Source: Kappaphycus alvarezii
Lineage: Eukaryota > Rhodophyta > Florideophyceae > Gigartinales > Solieriaceae
Direction of reading: 5' to 3'
Length of the DNA stretch: 64,000 nt
Assembly (NCBI GenBank): GCA_002205965.3
Contig: NADL03000596.1
Location: 248,001 to 312,000 of the forward strand
The notes under the pieces were generated by a model. The model was not told the origin of the DNA. It made no database searches and worked only from the letters and a program-made list of their open reading frames with translations. This document shows, piece by piece, positions 1-13,473 of this stretch (position 1 is its first letter; every line of letters starts with the position of its first letter). Position numbers and translations under genes: made by a program.

Positions 1-3000
1 TCGTTCACGTTTTGAACGTTACAATTGTTTTCTTAACATACCATACTACGAGTCAAAAAGTACTTTCAAAGCTAATTTGACAGATAAAATACAATTTGCA
101 TGAGTTCTTAGCTATTGATGTGATATTCAATGGATTTGATGGATTTCGAAGGAAAATTATTTCAGTAGCAAACACCAACAAAAGTACATTGACTGCATCA
201 TCAAAACGCTGTTAATTGAATAACAGAATGAACTCAAATGATGGGAATTAATTTTTGAGTCCATTTAAGGCTGGCTTAATCCCTGAGAATTTTGTTATGC
301 AATTCTCTCTGTGAATTAGAAATGATAGCTAGTAGATTTTAAGTAACACGGGAAAAGTTCTGGGGCTCAGATGGTGGTAAACGTCTCTTTAACTCGTTCA
401 ATACACTTGGAAAAATATTGATGCGATTTTGTCAAGTTTAAGAAAATGTATTGATGCAGAAGGGATCGATTCGAGGGTATATGAGCGAGATGCAAAAGAA
501 ATATGCTTATCTCGAATTCAAGAGTATTCAAAAGCGGAAGACCTGATATAAGAGACCAACAGATAATATGGAAGACCATGAATACTTGTCTCAGAAGCTG
601 TCGAAATTTTTGGAGTGACATTGATTCGGAACGTTATGAGCCGTATCCCCAGGCCCTGAAATAAGAGTCGTATAGTATTTAAAAATATCAAATGTTACAG
701 AGGATTTAATTCTTGCGATTTTGAAGAAATTAGTCGAAAAATCTATGCTTTCATGTAATAACGTTTGTGCTGCAAAAGCATACTGTACAGATCTTTTAAG
801 TGTACCTTCATAATCAATTTGGGTTTACACGTCTGCAATTAAAATATCTTGCGTATTGAACCAGAAGATCTACTGTAATGACCCCATCGATGTGGGGTAG
901 AGTATAAGATTTTTACTCTCATTTATTGATGCTTTTCACGGGGATTTTTCTCAGGTATGTATTTCAACTTCCTAACAGAAGACCCAGCAAAATTATTCGC
1001 TTTCCATTTCCAGCGTAAACTTATCTCTATTATCACAAAGCTTTTCATCCATCTGAAAGTACCTGTGACTCAAAATAGCTTTAATGTTGACTAATTATCC
1101 CTTAAACTCTATGTGAGAAAGATGTAATTTGAGACAAAATTTCCGATCATAACGTACTTTAGGCCCGTGGATTGATTTTAGTCGTGAACAATTTTAACCT
1201 AGAAGATTCTTTGTCTTAAAATACGTTCCTCTGAAAATATTATATACTAATACTACTTTTCGAATTAGTAAAAATCAAATTTCAGATTCAAAGCTCTGTG
1301 AAATTAATCCTTGTCTAATTGTGTCTCAATTTCCATAAATTTCCTGCTATTTAAGATTAAAAATGGCTACTTTGTAGCAAAAAAGTGATACGTTATTCAG
1401 AAAAGGAGGCATATGCAGTATATTGATAGGAAAAATGTCTCATTTACTAACTGTTATAATATGATTTGGAAAAAGTTAGGAGTCAAAAGAACAGAGTGTT
1501 CCATTCGTAGGAGATAGTATGTCTGCTTGCATTCTTTCCGTCTCGGATTTAGCCCTCTGTCATGGGTCAGCTACCAGAAAAGATAGAATTTTGGCGATTA
1601 ATTTTGAAGTTTGAATATATGTTTTCCTTTCAAAACCTAGTCTAAGATAAAACATATCAGAAACTATTTTGCGTACTTTCGTACAGTCTACGCCGGTAAT
1701 AACAATCCTTTTCTATAAAATATTTTATACTACACATTATTATAAATTTCCTGCTGTCACCAGTATATTCAGTAGCAAAAACAGGTATATCTAAATGGTT
1801 CCACGCAAAGAAACTATTCTCTTATTGAAGGGGTTGACGCCCATAATGTTTTCACTGTAACTATAGAGTTTATCGCTTCAAACAGTTGTAAAAAGGAATA
1901 TTTACTTCCCTTTTAAACTTTCACTACAATCAGTGGAGTGAAAGTAACATAAAATCTTTCCTGGCTCATATTGGCAGTTTATTAATCTCTAGTTGTTTGA
2001 TTAGGGTCCATTTAATGCAACTAAATAATTTACTTGTGGATAGAGCCAATCATTTCCAGTATTATCAAAATTCCTCTCTTTTCCCATACAATTGGAGATA
2101 GCGAGGATAGCACGATCGGTGGCAAACCGAGCCTTGTACCAGTACTCCACCAGAGAGCTATCTTACTTCAGCGAAATTCTGCATTTATGGTAACTTCCGA
2201 CGTTGCGTGCTTGTTGACTGGGCTTGCAGCTACATTTTAGTTGGCTGAGATGCGAAGTTAGACAAATCATAGGTCTAACAAAATGGGATGAATGCAAGAT
2301 TCGTAGGGGTCCTAACATTTACATTAGTCGTAGTAAACTAACCCCATTTTCCCTACCCGTTCAAGTAGACCCGTTTTCCCCCCTATTGGAAGAGCTTCAA
2401 TCCTTCAAAGCCTACATTTCTCAAATATTAATGCAACATACAAAAGTAGGTAACAGAATGAAAGGAAGTATACATATCTAAATGTTAAGTTCGCATTAAG
2501 CACATAAGCACGCTGCTTTACTTAGTAGCGATTTCTCCTAATAAATGTGATCAAATGCTATGAAATGGATTAAAGATGACTTTTCAGTTACCGACCACAT
2601 CCTTTACCACTGGATCTATTTTAAACTTCCTTGATATAATCTAAATATTTTTCCGCTGTATTCTTTGAAAATATTTATATCTAAATCTGAAGTATTAGTT
2701 ATTAAATCCAATCTAACTTATTTTTAGGACTAACCACTATGTACTCAACTATGAGGTTTGAACAGGAGATCTATGGTTCCGATGTGCGTACAGCTATCTT
2801 GAAAAACTATCAATTAATGTTCACTATTTCCTTGACAGTTTCGAGTACATTTTTATTCATTCAGCCCAGAGCAATTCAAAAAATAGTGACATTTAATGTA
2901 AAATATTCCATAATTACCAATCCATGCATATTAGTTAACCTGAAATTAGTTATCGCTGCTGAAGATCAGAGGAGAAATTAAGCATCCAGAAAGTTATTCG

Positions 3001-6000
3001 ATATCACTTCAGATATTATCTGTAGGGAAAGAGGTCTGATATTACATTCTGAGCTAGATTTATGAATAAATATTGTGTTTTGGGGAAGAAAAACCACGAT
3101 AGGAAGCCGCTCGGAAATTTCTTCTTCATTACTCGTGATTTAAATGGCAGCAAGGCGTTTCTAATCCCATCATATGGCTCGAAGAAGGATAATTTGAAGC
3201 GATTCAACATCAGATGTAAATTGATCGACGAGGAACACACACTAAATAATTAGCGAAGCCATATTTGGAGTTCAAGTTTATCAGGATCTGATTGTGGTAG
3301 TAATACTTAAGGTTGCGCACTTTAGATACTTGACCGAGAAGAAAAGAAGGCATGAACATTAATGGCGAAAAGCACCGATTTGTTTTACATTACTGAAATC
3401 TGAAAACTGTCGCTCTAATGTACTTGCTCTAGACTTTTCATCCCCGTTGCCGTATTTCTTTAGCCTCTTCAATTATTTCTTCACTATAAATTTCGTGACA
3501 TATGTGCTTTCCAGTTGAAAATTTCTGAATATTACAGTCTATTCTCCAAACTAATTCAAATTCAACTGTTAAGTGATTCCGAAAATAAGTGATGTTTCAA
3601 TATTCAATAGAAAAAATTAATGCAGCGTCCAATCCATGTACATGACACTCTCGGATATGTGAAATAGATTCTGTACGTGCCGGACAGATTGAAACAGATA
3701 GCGGGGCAGTCAGGGTGCTGGTAAAGGAGTAGTGGATACGATGGCAGAGCGTTTCAGAAAGTTAGTGGCAAAGGGTTAGTGGAGTGTACCTAGATTCGTC
3801 CAAGAATCTAGAAGACGCCCCCTTTTATCGCCAGTACTGTAGCCCTAGCGTATTATATGTGTATAATGGCTCAGTCACTAAAACTACAGTCGTAACTGTA
3901 GAATAGGTACTGATAAAGTGTAACTATTACAAAATACCATATAGACTCATAGCTTTCCGCTGCGTCAAATAAATTGGATACACATAAATAAAAAGTTTAG
4001 GTACAGAACCCCGTAGGATTAACACCAATTCATGAAACGAGATCCCTATCCAAGTTCACTGTTACACCGCTGTGTAATAAGGAACTGGAATGAAGGCAGC
4101 GAACAAGTCTCTATTACACAATGGTTTACCAGAGACATTGTTACACACGGAAATTCACTGGCCAATTCGAATACTAGGCACTTGAATGCACGCCTTCTCA
4201 AATACATTCTCTAACTTGATGACGCGCTGTGGATTTTCAGAAATATATTTTTACTCTAAGATGGATCTAGATTGCCTATTTCAATAGTGCTACTACTGCA
4301 GCTACCAATTAGTCCGACACTTTCGTTAAGTGGATCAAGTTATTTTGATTTTTCTTGAATACCGTTAAAAATGCCACTTGGACATTTCCGGGACCTGCAG
4401 TTGGACTGCAGAAGGAAGAAGCGATTGATATTGGTTCTTTAATTTGATTTAGGGAATATATAAAAACAGCTGAATGGCGGTAACCGCTGATTAAGCTGTA
4501 AAATTAATGGTGCATTCAGCCCGCAATTATATCTCTGAAGCAGTGTCTATTGGATTGATTAACAGACTTAAAATTTAGACCCCTGAATCCTATCTAGCAT
4601 TATCATTTTGAAAGCCACATATTAATATTTATAGGGTCAGTTTTACACTTCATTAACTTCAAAAAAATGAGATCAAGACGTTCAGATGATGAGCAAGAAC
4701 TGTAAAGGTGAAGGAAACTCTGAGACATCTTCATTAGACCCATAAAGATTCCCAACTACGAGAATAAATAATTCAGCTTATTAAACTTAAGTTAAATGAA
4801 TTGTAAACCACTTATCGTTACGATAATCAATCACAGGGTATTTCAAAACCCTTTTTTAAAGGATATAATACTCGATCACAGCGTAGGTTTTTTTGCATCA
4901 TACTAGGCTTAACACCCAACATATGTCTGCTATTTTTCTCACTACCCCACACAGATCGCCAATTTCACATCCCTTTCTGAAGATCATCTTGACCTATTTG
5001 TAACGCATATCATTGATCTTCCGCCTGACTTTATCCGCTACGGTGCTTTACTGCAATATATCCTTTCCCAGATCCTAGTATGACCAATCGAGCTTTCTGA
5101 GCAACCACAATAGTCACCTTGATACCTTACAGCCACCAAGTAACTCCAAATCGGCCATCAACCTTGTCCTTCCATCTATTTTCTCGTTTTCTTATACATT
5201 TACACCTCCAAATTCATCAAGACAACCTCACTGCCATCAACAATCTTACCTCCTTAGTACTGCGGCCAATTTGTTGCATCCTACTCACTCATCACCCATA
5301 TATCCCCACGGCTATCCTCTACCATGCGAACTTCACCCTCCGGGCTTTCGTAACGACCTAATCCACCCACTACACTGTACACTCCCCCGCCACCTGTGGT
5401 CGCACAGCACTTTTATATTTTCCTTTCGCCTCTCTAACCAATTAGACTGACATTCTCCTCACCGGCACTCACCATTCCACAAATTTCCTCTACAGCGACA
5501 TTAGTAACCTCAACCTCTCCCACTTCGTCTCCCTTCGGTCTTGTCTTCAGTTTTATATCCACTCACAACCCCTAAACCCTGATCAACAAACGCAACTACC
5601 ATATGAAGCGGTTCTACTGGCGACTGCTTAACCATTACTTTTGGTATCTCCCGGTATTCATATAATTCACTGTGGAGATCTCGGCCTTTAGTTTTCCTCT
5701 CTTTAGTTTTAGGTACCTCTCCATTTGTTCATCAACTTTCACAAGCACAAGAATGCTTCTTTTCTCTTCTTTCTTATCCGGCGGGTAAGTTTAAAACTGC
5801 GCGACTTCTCTGCAGCAGTTGCTGTATCTCCGAATTTTCATCAGACCAGACTCAATCGTCCCCACTTCCTTTCTAATCTCAAATTGAGGGTTATAAAACA
5901 ACTATTCCCCTTTTCAACAAGAAAAGTCCGCACCCAAAATTTCTAACGCCATGCCATGAACGAATGAACATGTTTTTCTAGGACCATCAAACACAAAATT

Positions 6001-6197
6001 ACATGTATTTAGATCGAGTATTCTTACTTATATGGGCCCTTCTCTTTCTTTTGAGCGTAAAAGACGGCCGGTTCCGTTTCTTCAAGAAATCCAATAATAA
6101 ATATCCGGGATATCCAACTACAGACCTTAAAACTTTTTTTTGGTTTCTAATCGCTATTTTGTCCATTTCATTCCCTTCTTCATCCGATCCCCTCCAT
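1..6197. other. AT-rich intergenic region, no gene recognised
   Basis: I find no reading frame longer than about 90 codons with a recognisable motif on either strand. The first 4.9 kb are AT-rich and look like old, decayed sequence. From about 4.9 to 5.95 kb the plus strand becomes pyrimidine-rich (C/T), without a convincing ORF. This skewed stretch resembles the C-rich 5' ends of island genes but has no conserved protein. I take it as intergenic or transposon-derived. Confidence 0.6.
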
Positions 6198-6527
6198 TGT
6201 CGTGTTTACTACGATAGCTGCGCTCGCTATCGTACCCGTGTACAATCAGGTGAATTTTCGATAGCTCAGTGGTATCGTTGAATAGGGATAGCTAGTCTGA
6301 GTAGGCTAGAGAGAAATAAAGGAATAACTTTTATTTACGGAGGAGGGCCTGGGGCTGCACACCTCGGCTGGACAACGGACCTGAACGTCGACGCTGCTAA
6401 ATTTCTCAATTGTACCTGCCGTTAGCGAGGCCGTGGGCGCGAGCGCTGGCCGGTATATATGTAGCACGACGGGCGCACTGTAGTCTCCAATACAGTGCGC
6501 ATGAAAATAATGTACTGCAATTCGACA
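6198..6527 (-). repeat. 3' LTR of the Copia element
   Basis: This 330-bp direct repeat aligns end to end with 13474-13805. Its strongest match is the central part around 6330-6480. It runs TG to CA on the minus strand. It lies directly downstream, in element orientation, of the purine tract at 6528-6540, which identifies it as the 3' copy. Confidence 0.88.
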
Positions 6528-6540
6528 CTTCCCTTCTGTT
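6528..6540 (-). other. Polypurine tract of the Copia element
   Basis: Read on the minus strand this is AACAGAAGGGAAG and abuts the TGTCG start of the 3' LTR. That is the position and composition expected of the plus-strand primer of an LTR element. Confidence 0.75.
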
Positions 6541-7230
6541 GTCAGACGTCGTGCTCATTGTTGCGTATGCAGTGTACTGTAATTTCGCGTAACTAAAGGG
6601 AGAAAGTGCACTGTGTTGTGCTCAACCAATTCAAGCACAGATATTACAGTGGAAATCAGGAAAGAACAATGAGGTCCACATTTCGAGATCCCAGGCAAAA
6701 TGGCAGGAAGCTAATAAAATGATTAAGAATCAAATTCCCGTAAAAGCTGACGCAAGAATCAAAATGATGCAATAAAAACGAATGACGCAACCAAAGGCAT
6801 GATGTACGCAAGGAAACAGATAACAGTAATGGTACAGAACTTGACAATTCTCAGTACATGCAAAGTACCGGTATACCAAAAAGGCAGCAAAAGGGGCCTC
6901 CAAATTGAGACCATCCCTCAATTCTTCTGATCTCGACCCGGCGGCAAAACAAAAGCGACTGGCTGCCATCCTTCCGTAACATATCTACACCAGCTATCAT
7001 GGTACGAGGTAAAGCTAGCGGGCGGCTGGGAAAGAGAAAGAGGCGTACGCAAAAGAAAACTTCAAAGGTTCTGTAAATCGAGTGCCAGGCATTTGGCAGT
7101 GACCTAGAATGAAACAGCAGTGAACAAAGTGAGAAAGACTGAAGCAGTGAACAGAGTGGGGAAAGGAGCAGCAACGGGCAGACTGGGAAGGGGTTAAAGC
7201 GGTGGGAGAGGGGAGCGTAGAACAAATATA

Positions 7231-8276
7231 ATGAGCGAGGGAGATGGTTTCGCCAGTGGCTCAGAGCGGGAGGGTGAAAGTGACAGGAATCCAGATGTGG
7301 ATGCAGGTGAGGGTGAAGGTGAGGGTGAGGGTGAGGTTGCAGGTGAGGGTAAGGTTGCAGGTGAGGGTGAGGGTGAGGTTGGAGATGAGGATGGAGATGG
7401 CGATGAAGATGTGGATGAGGGTACAGTCAGGGAGGCTGAGCACGATTGGGTGATTGACGCCATGATGTGTAGCGACGGTTTGAAGTAGGGGACTTTAGCT
7501 TCGTCGCAGGTTACTGGTACGGGAGCTCATGTAATTGCAGCGATCCTTCTGGGTATCAATGGGTTGTGGAATCGTCTATAGAATTGCCCAGTCATGCAAG
7601 AAAGATTCTTGAGTTCCGCACTGTCATCATAGACAAGGAGCGCGTTCGAGTAATTCCCGCCTATGGCAAGGTGGGTTCAAAGTTCCGAAACACTGATGTA
7701 ATCGAAATAGTTTCCCATATATTAGCCGAAGTTAAGTGCTTCTGCCGTAAGTACCCTGGATAGATGTCGTCACTGGTAGCACAGGTGCCCGGGATATTGG
7801 CCGTCAGTTAGTCGAGTATAGGATCCAAGGTGCGATGGGACCGTTCATGTCCAACAAATGGCTTGACCGTGTTCCTGCGTCGTTAATTGATGGAATTTTT
7901 GAGTTTCTGGGTGCGAATGAAGCGAGGTCCGCCTTGCGGAAGTTGAGTGCGTGTACGGTCCATTTCTACAATCTCAAGCAGGCTAGCCAGGTGGTGCGCA
8001 AATTGGGCATGCGTCCAAGCTTCAGTAAGCCTGGATCTCGCTCATTTCTTCGGAATTACGTTATGATGGGGCCTTTATGTTAATTTCGATGTTCGCCAGG
8101 TGTATTTGGATTATTCGCTTAGTGAGCGAGCGCGGTCTCGTGTCGACCACCTTGTTGTAATCAACTCTGATCGCAGGGTTATTTTGGATTCAGAAGAACC
8201 GTTTGCATTTGATCTTACGCCCAATTCCTTGAGGTTTTGTGCTGGTCCTTGCCCTGAGAAGCTGTGCGTGGCTTAA
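7231..8276 (+). CDS. Unknown 308-aa protein in four exons, antisense within the Copia element
   Basis: I propose exons 7231-7468, 7510-7746, 7785-8059 and 8100-8276. They are joined by GT-AG introns of 41, 38 and 40 bp, the second starting GTAAGT. Each intron removes a stop or frame change, and the sum is 927 nt, exactly 309 codons. The start ATG follows AACAAATATA. Residues about 25-65 are an acidic Glu/Gly/Val/Asp repeat encoded by a six-base repeat. The remainder is a mixed, globular-looking sequence with motifs such as VESSIELPSHARKILEF and NKWLDRVPASLIDGIFEFLG. I recognise no family. The gene ends 31 bp before the pol stop on the other strand, so the two are convergent and do not overlap. 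It is open while pol carries several stops. It could be an intrinsic extra gene of this element lineage or a captured host gene. The gene structure is inferred from frame and splice signals only. Confidence 0.6.
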
Positions 8277-8295
8277 TTATATGAACTTCTCAATC

Positions 8296-8301
8296 AATAA
8301 A
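8296..8301 (+). promoter_or_regulatory. AATAAA polyadenylation signal of the antisense gene
   Basis: An exact AATAAA lies 19 bp after the stop of the four-exon gene. It sits in the gap before the convergent pol end. Confidence 0.45.
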
Positions 8302-8307
8302 GCGTCC

Positions 8308-11290
8308 TCAAGTTACTTCCTTTGATCTGATGACGCATTGATCCGGTTGAATGTTGAGGTGTCCCGTCGTGATAATCTTCCGAAGAAGTGCTTGGCTTAT
8401 GGACTTTGTAAGTCCGTCAGCGACATTACATGCGCTTCTAACGAAGCAGATGTCAGAAATTACTCTGTTGCGGAAGGCTTCTCGGGCAGCTGCAATGTCG
8501 AGAATTGTGCCTTTCTCAGAACTCCTTGAGCCCTTAGACATCAAGTTGAACAGACTTTTGCTGTCCGTGAACAGTTGTACGGGTACAGGTTTGTTAAGTA
8601 TAACTTCCAGTTCCTTTGACAGCGCAATTGATATATCAAACATTTCGCTAAAGGCAATGACTTTTCCAGACATCGCAGAACGCCAAAGCTGTCGATATTT
8701 ATAGGACTTAAACGATATTGGGGGTACGTTGTCGTCTGCATCGGCAATGAATATGATGTGGCCGAGCTGCTAGGAGAGATACTGGTTATTTGCGAAGGAT
8801 GAATCTGAAAAACCGACAATGCGTATATTTTCCCGTTCTAATTTGGGAAGTTTTAGTTTAACGAGATTATCAATTGCCTATTTGATCGCCTTTTTTATCC
8901 TTCCCACTATTTTACGGCGATCTTGTTCGAACATCTTCTCCGTTATCTGCGCAAGCTGCGCTATTTCGAAGAGGCAGTCGGGTCTTGAGTTTGCCAGCCA
9001 GGCCAATTTCATGCGCATCGATCTAAAGTCCTTGAATGATGCTTCCTTGAGTATGCATTTGAGTTTCCGCAAATAAGAGATTTGGTCGATGTAGAAGTCA
9101 CCGCTGTTCTTGTCGAGTACGAAGACGGTGAGTTCGGAAGGTAAGGAAGACTCTTCTTTCACATCAAACCTGTTGTTTGTAAGATTTGAGAGCTTTCGAA
9201 GTCTTTGTCTCCGCAGCGGAGGATGTCGTCCACTTAACTACCACTCTGGCCCTTTACCGTCCCTTTATCCTGTAAGAAGTAGGGCGCAGGGTCCATGCGG
9301 AGTGGTACCACATTTATTTCCTTGCTATGATGTTTATCCAGCGTCTTATGCTATAAGTCTCCTGCGCCGCATAGGCAATAAAGAGGTCGAACCAACTCAA
9401 GACACTGATCCGGTTCGAGTTCGAATTCTGGTGCGGGTTCTTTTATCGATATATCCCTTGCGAGCGGTTCTGAAGACTTGAGATCTGAAGATTTGAGATA
9501 GGCTTGGGATATATCTTCTGTCCATACGTCGAACTCGAATATCGCTGCCAGCACTAGGAGCAGTCTCACGGATTGCGGCTGCAAGGTAGAGGATGTGTGT
9601 ACCAGGATGTTTTTCATCTCATCACGATGACCTCCAATAACGTAACGTGCTTTGTGTTTTGTTTTTCCGTCTATGGATGACTTAATTGACAGGACGAAGC
9701 GTCCGAGTAGAATGTTACTATCAGGTGGAACCTCTTCCTTAAGAATTACTTTGAATGTTCCACGTTTCAGTAAAGCTTTTACTTCCTGCTTCTTTGCATT
9801 GTCCATTTCTGAAGTTTTGGCCCGATCGTCGCTTTCGTCCAAAATCTCTGTCGCCAATACTAATCCATCTTCAGTTGACTTAAATTGAGCCAGTGCTTCC
9901 CTAGAGATCTGCAAGAAACGTGGAGGGGAGGGTTTCGGGAGTGAAATAAGGCTTAACTTGAGCTATGTTGAATGGTTTTATAGGTCCATTATCTCAGTCT
10001 TGTATATGAACCAATTTTCTGTCCAGGTCAGCAGTAGACATTCGAAACGGTCCCTTCCGTTCTCCTATACGACCATTGACGGCTTTCTCACGCCAGACAA
10101 GAACCTGATCCCCTGGCTGATAGGTACGGTCGGTGGAATGAAGACTTTTCCGCGGTCAAACAAGGTAAGACGGGCTATGCGAGGTTCGGGTGGTACACAA
10201 AGCTGAGGTAAGTCTCCAAATACGAGTGCTGATGGGACAAGTCCCTCCGGGCCGAGGGAATCGTTCATTACCTTCACAGAACAGGCTAATGCAAGATCCC
10301 TGTCGATGTTGGGTTGAATTATCATGATTTTCCGATAAGTTCGTCTCAAGGGCTCATGATATCGCTCGCATAGTCCCAGACTGGAGTGTGACTCAATAAC
10401 AGTTTTCTCGACCTTGATATCGAAGAGACGAGCGAGGTGGATGAATTTATCTCCGAGCTGTGACCCTTGATCAGTTAAGATGCTGTTCGGAAGCCCAGTG
10501 TATATTGAGGCCCATGAATGAATTATTGCTTTCCGTACAGCTTCAGTTGAAACTCCTTCAAGGAATCATGCCGCGCTGAATTTCTTTCCTTCATCGACGA
10601 TGTGTAGGACGGGGGACCCGTCTATATAAATGATGTCTAGAAGTATTCGTTCGATGAAGCGGACATTTTCGGCTCCCAGAGTTTCTCGAAACCTCGTTGG
10701 TGCGTTTTGAGTTCTTTGGCACGGATCTCACATCCGCGAAATGTCCTTGAGGTTTTTCATCCTTTCTGGAGTAGCATCCTTTGGGCGCGAGATTTTAATC
10801 ATGTTGAACAGCTTCATGGCAGGTGGGTGGAAAACGTTACCGTTTAACTTCGAAAGTTGCGCCCTCGTAACGTTTGTATCAGAGCAGGCTAGTACAGGTG
10901 CGTAGAGGTGATTACTTCGAGTCCTGAACATCTTTATGTACCAATCATCGATGTAGACCACTCTGTTATTCGTAATGGTGTGTGCGACTCGTTTTATCAG
11001 TCTGTTCGAGATTGTACAAGGGGTGAGAGACTCCTTGTCTAATATGTACATTCCAAGTAGCGCGGGTATGTCTATATTCACGATGTCTAAGTTGACGTAA
11101 ATAGTTGGGATACCGGGAGGCGTGTCGAGTGGACTGACACTCGACCAAGACTGAGGTAGGATGCATCGACGAACCTGAATCTGTCGGCGGATAGGAGGAC
11201 CTTTTGCACTTGTATGCCAAGAGAGTGCTGCATACAAGTTATTTCTTTGCGACCAGCCACAGATTCAGGTGCCCAATATCGCATAGGAAA
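8308..11290 (-). pseudogene. pol: Copia pol: protease, integrase, reverse transcriptase, RNase H (broken)
   Basis: Reading the minus strand from the right: the end of the aspartic protease domain near 11.1 kb (IVNIDIPALLGMYIL), a GAG-pre-integrase segment near 10.8 kb (QLSKLNGNVFHPP), the integrase core around 10.7-10.3 kb ending in SHSSLGLCERYHEPL, RT at 9.9-8.8 kb ([24 protein letters not shown]) and RNase H ending ADGLTKSISQ at 8.3 kb. In-frame stops occur in the integrase, at the RT active site (the first residue of the expected YVDD is TAA, near 9233), near 8878 and near 8771. The family polymerises and integrates retrotransposon cDNA; this copy is non-functional. Confidence 0.85.
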
Positions 11291-11499
11291 CCAATAGGGC
11301 GACGTTGGTAGAATTACTTTTCCATCTTTGTGACAGAAATATACCCCATGAATATTTCACACTCGGAATTTGTACTCTTACTGTTATTAAGGCGACAAGA
11401 ACTCAAATGAAAATTATGTCGCCTAGACGAAAATTCGAGGGCGTTTGATCATAATTTTCCATCTTGGAAGTAATTTGGCAAGTACAATGTCATATTCGG

Positions 11500-13339
11500 C
11501 GGTCTAAATTGGGCAATATCGGTATTCTTCACATTGGTTGCTTGATGGGTCAGCGGGATCGTCGAGAAGAGAATCAAATTCTGCGGTTTCCTCGTTTTCA
11601 TCTGGAGATTTTTTATCGCTGTCGACGCTTTCGTTGATATTATGAGATGAAAATTCTTCCCCTTTGATGAATTCTGCAAAAATATGGGTCAGAGATTCTC
11701 CATTCTTGATCCTGCGGCGAGTATGCGCTTCCATAGCTCCAGAGGCGCATCGAAGGCTGAGTTTCCAGTTCGAAGCCCCACATTTGTGGCACTCATTACG
11801 TCGACGAGAATCTTCAAAAGAGCGGTTTTGTCCACGGTTCCTGTTCCCTTCTGTGGTCCATGATTCTTAATTGGACGCGTGATGATTCTAGGATTACGAC
11901 CATAGCTGGTCATATTGGTCAAGGTCTCATTAATCCCTTCGACTGCATAAGTTCCCTGCGTACCTGCTGTCGGACTCGTAAGTAGGCGGATTTGCTGGAG
12001 GTTTGGATCGATTAGTGAAGTGTTGTCACGAACTTATTAGATGAATATTCTCGCGAAACGATGTTTTGAATTGGGATACGCGACAAATTTGAAATTCAGT
12101 GACTGCTTTCCTTAGATAGTAGATCTTATGGGCGTCGGTGCTGTAGTCGGGCGGGCATTGCGGTAAAAGCTCGTTAATTTGAGCCACCATCTTCGTTGGA
12201 CCTTCCGATACATCAGATATGTTTCTCTCTCACATTAAAGACCTCAGTCTTAGCGTTTCCAAAGCCTCTTTGACTTGTAGTTGCTGGGCATCTGAAATGT
12301 ACTCATTTGCCATAACTTTCACGATTTCAGATTAGTTCATATCTTCGCGGCATTTTTCGAAGCAGAACTTGCGAGCAGCACCATCTATAATATGAACTAG
12401 GTAGTCTGCTTTCTGGTTTTGCGAAAGCTGGTACTGGCGACAACAAATTCCATACAGATTTAGGGTTTCGGCAATATCCTGGCATAAATCTCTACGAAAT
12501 TTGCAGTCCTTAAACATTTGCTGGACATCATTTGCCTTCCTTGAGTCATCATGGCTGTGTAGTCACGATTGCGATGATGATATTACCAATACAGAGCTTC
12601 AATCCTATTCTCTGGATCCCCAATTGTAACTTGTCGTCCAAATGCTTGGTTTCCAGAGTTCGAATGAGTAACTTTTTCCAATTAATTGGTAGGATGAGTA
12701 TGATTTCCATCTACCGCCGGGACTTGAACGTTGCCTTGGTGACGATTCTGGACAGTCTGCGTTGCGGATGGCTGTACTGTGCACTGTAAGTCTTCCGTCG
12801 GACCGTCAGAGTAATCCGAATTCAGTGAATGGTTGGCAGATCCACGCCTTATTTTGAACTTGTCTTCAACACTCTTAGCATAGTCAGTGTCAATTTACAT
12901 GAAAGAACAGAGCCAGACCAATATAGATAGGCGCTTGTTCTTTTTCTCTAGATAGGCGCTTGTTCTTTTTCTCGGGTTCTCGGCGGATATAAGAATTGTA
13001 AATGGCATCTTAGTTTAATCAAAACCAAATAATTCCACGATGTCATGCAAAACTGATACGGGCGACATCGGCATGTTGAAGAAGGCCTCCGTGGAAGACT
13101 TGATTCGGTGGTGGCATCAAATCGATGAGATAGTCTGTAACATCTTCAGGGTTCGGGGGTGTAAACGGTACGTCGGTAGCGGAGCCGCTCGGTCCACAAG
13201 AGGAGGAAAAGATTTCCATGGTCGAGTTGTCGGCATTCAGGATCGGAAGTGCCGGTTCGTCGGAGAATTAACACGTACTTATCTTCTTCTTGATCTTATC
13301 GCACGTTAACTTGAAACGAGAGCTGGAGTTCGGAGCCAT
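11500..13339 (-). pseudogene. gag: Copia gag (broken)
   Basis: The likely start is ATG at 13339 (MAPNSSSRFK), just inside the 5' LTR. Stops follow within about 25 codons and again later. At 12.5-12.2 kb the frame reads AETLNLYGICCRQYQLSQ and KVMANEYISDAQQLQVKEA, typical of the gag-polypeptide (UBN2-like) domain. Near 11.8 kb a cysteine cluster ECHKCGASNWKLSLRC could be the zinc-knuckle region. Domain order and strand agree with pol downstream. Gag would form the capsid; several stops and frame changes mean no full product. Confidence 0.65.
12924..12973. repeat. 25-bp perfect tandem duplication in gag
   Basis: The unit 12924-12948 is repeated at 12949-12973 (core GATAGGCGCTTGTTC). It is a local duplication inside the decayed gag region and is not a conserved part of the element. 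Confidence 0.85.
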
Positions 13340-13473
13340 TTTGACCGGTTTGAATGTGACACAATATTCCAAAATACTAGACGGTTCGGATCGAAGTTAC
13401 AATGATGTTGATGAGACACGAAGAAGTAGGAGAGCAGGTTGGTCGGCGCAGCAAAGTAGCGAACGAATCCGTA

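Noticed and set aside
7194..7463. Ser/Pro-rich minus-strand frame opposite the acidic repeat
   Set aside because: It is the shadow of the six-base repeat in exon 1 of the plus-strand gene.
13440..13473. tRNA primer-binding site just inside the Copia 5' LTR
   Set aside because: The sequence next to the LTR (TACGGATTCG on the sense strand) does not match the 3' end of an initiator-Met or other tRNA I can recall.
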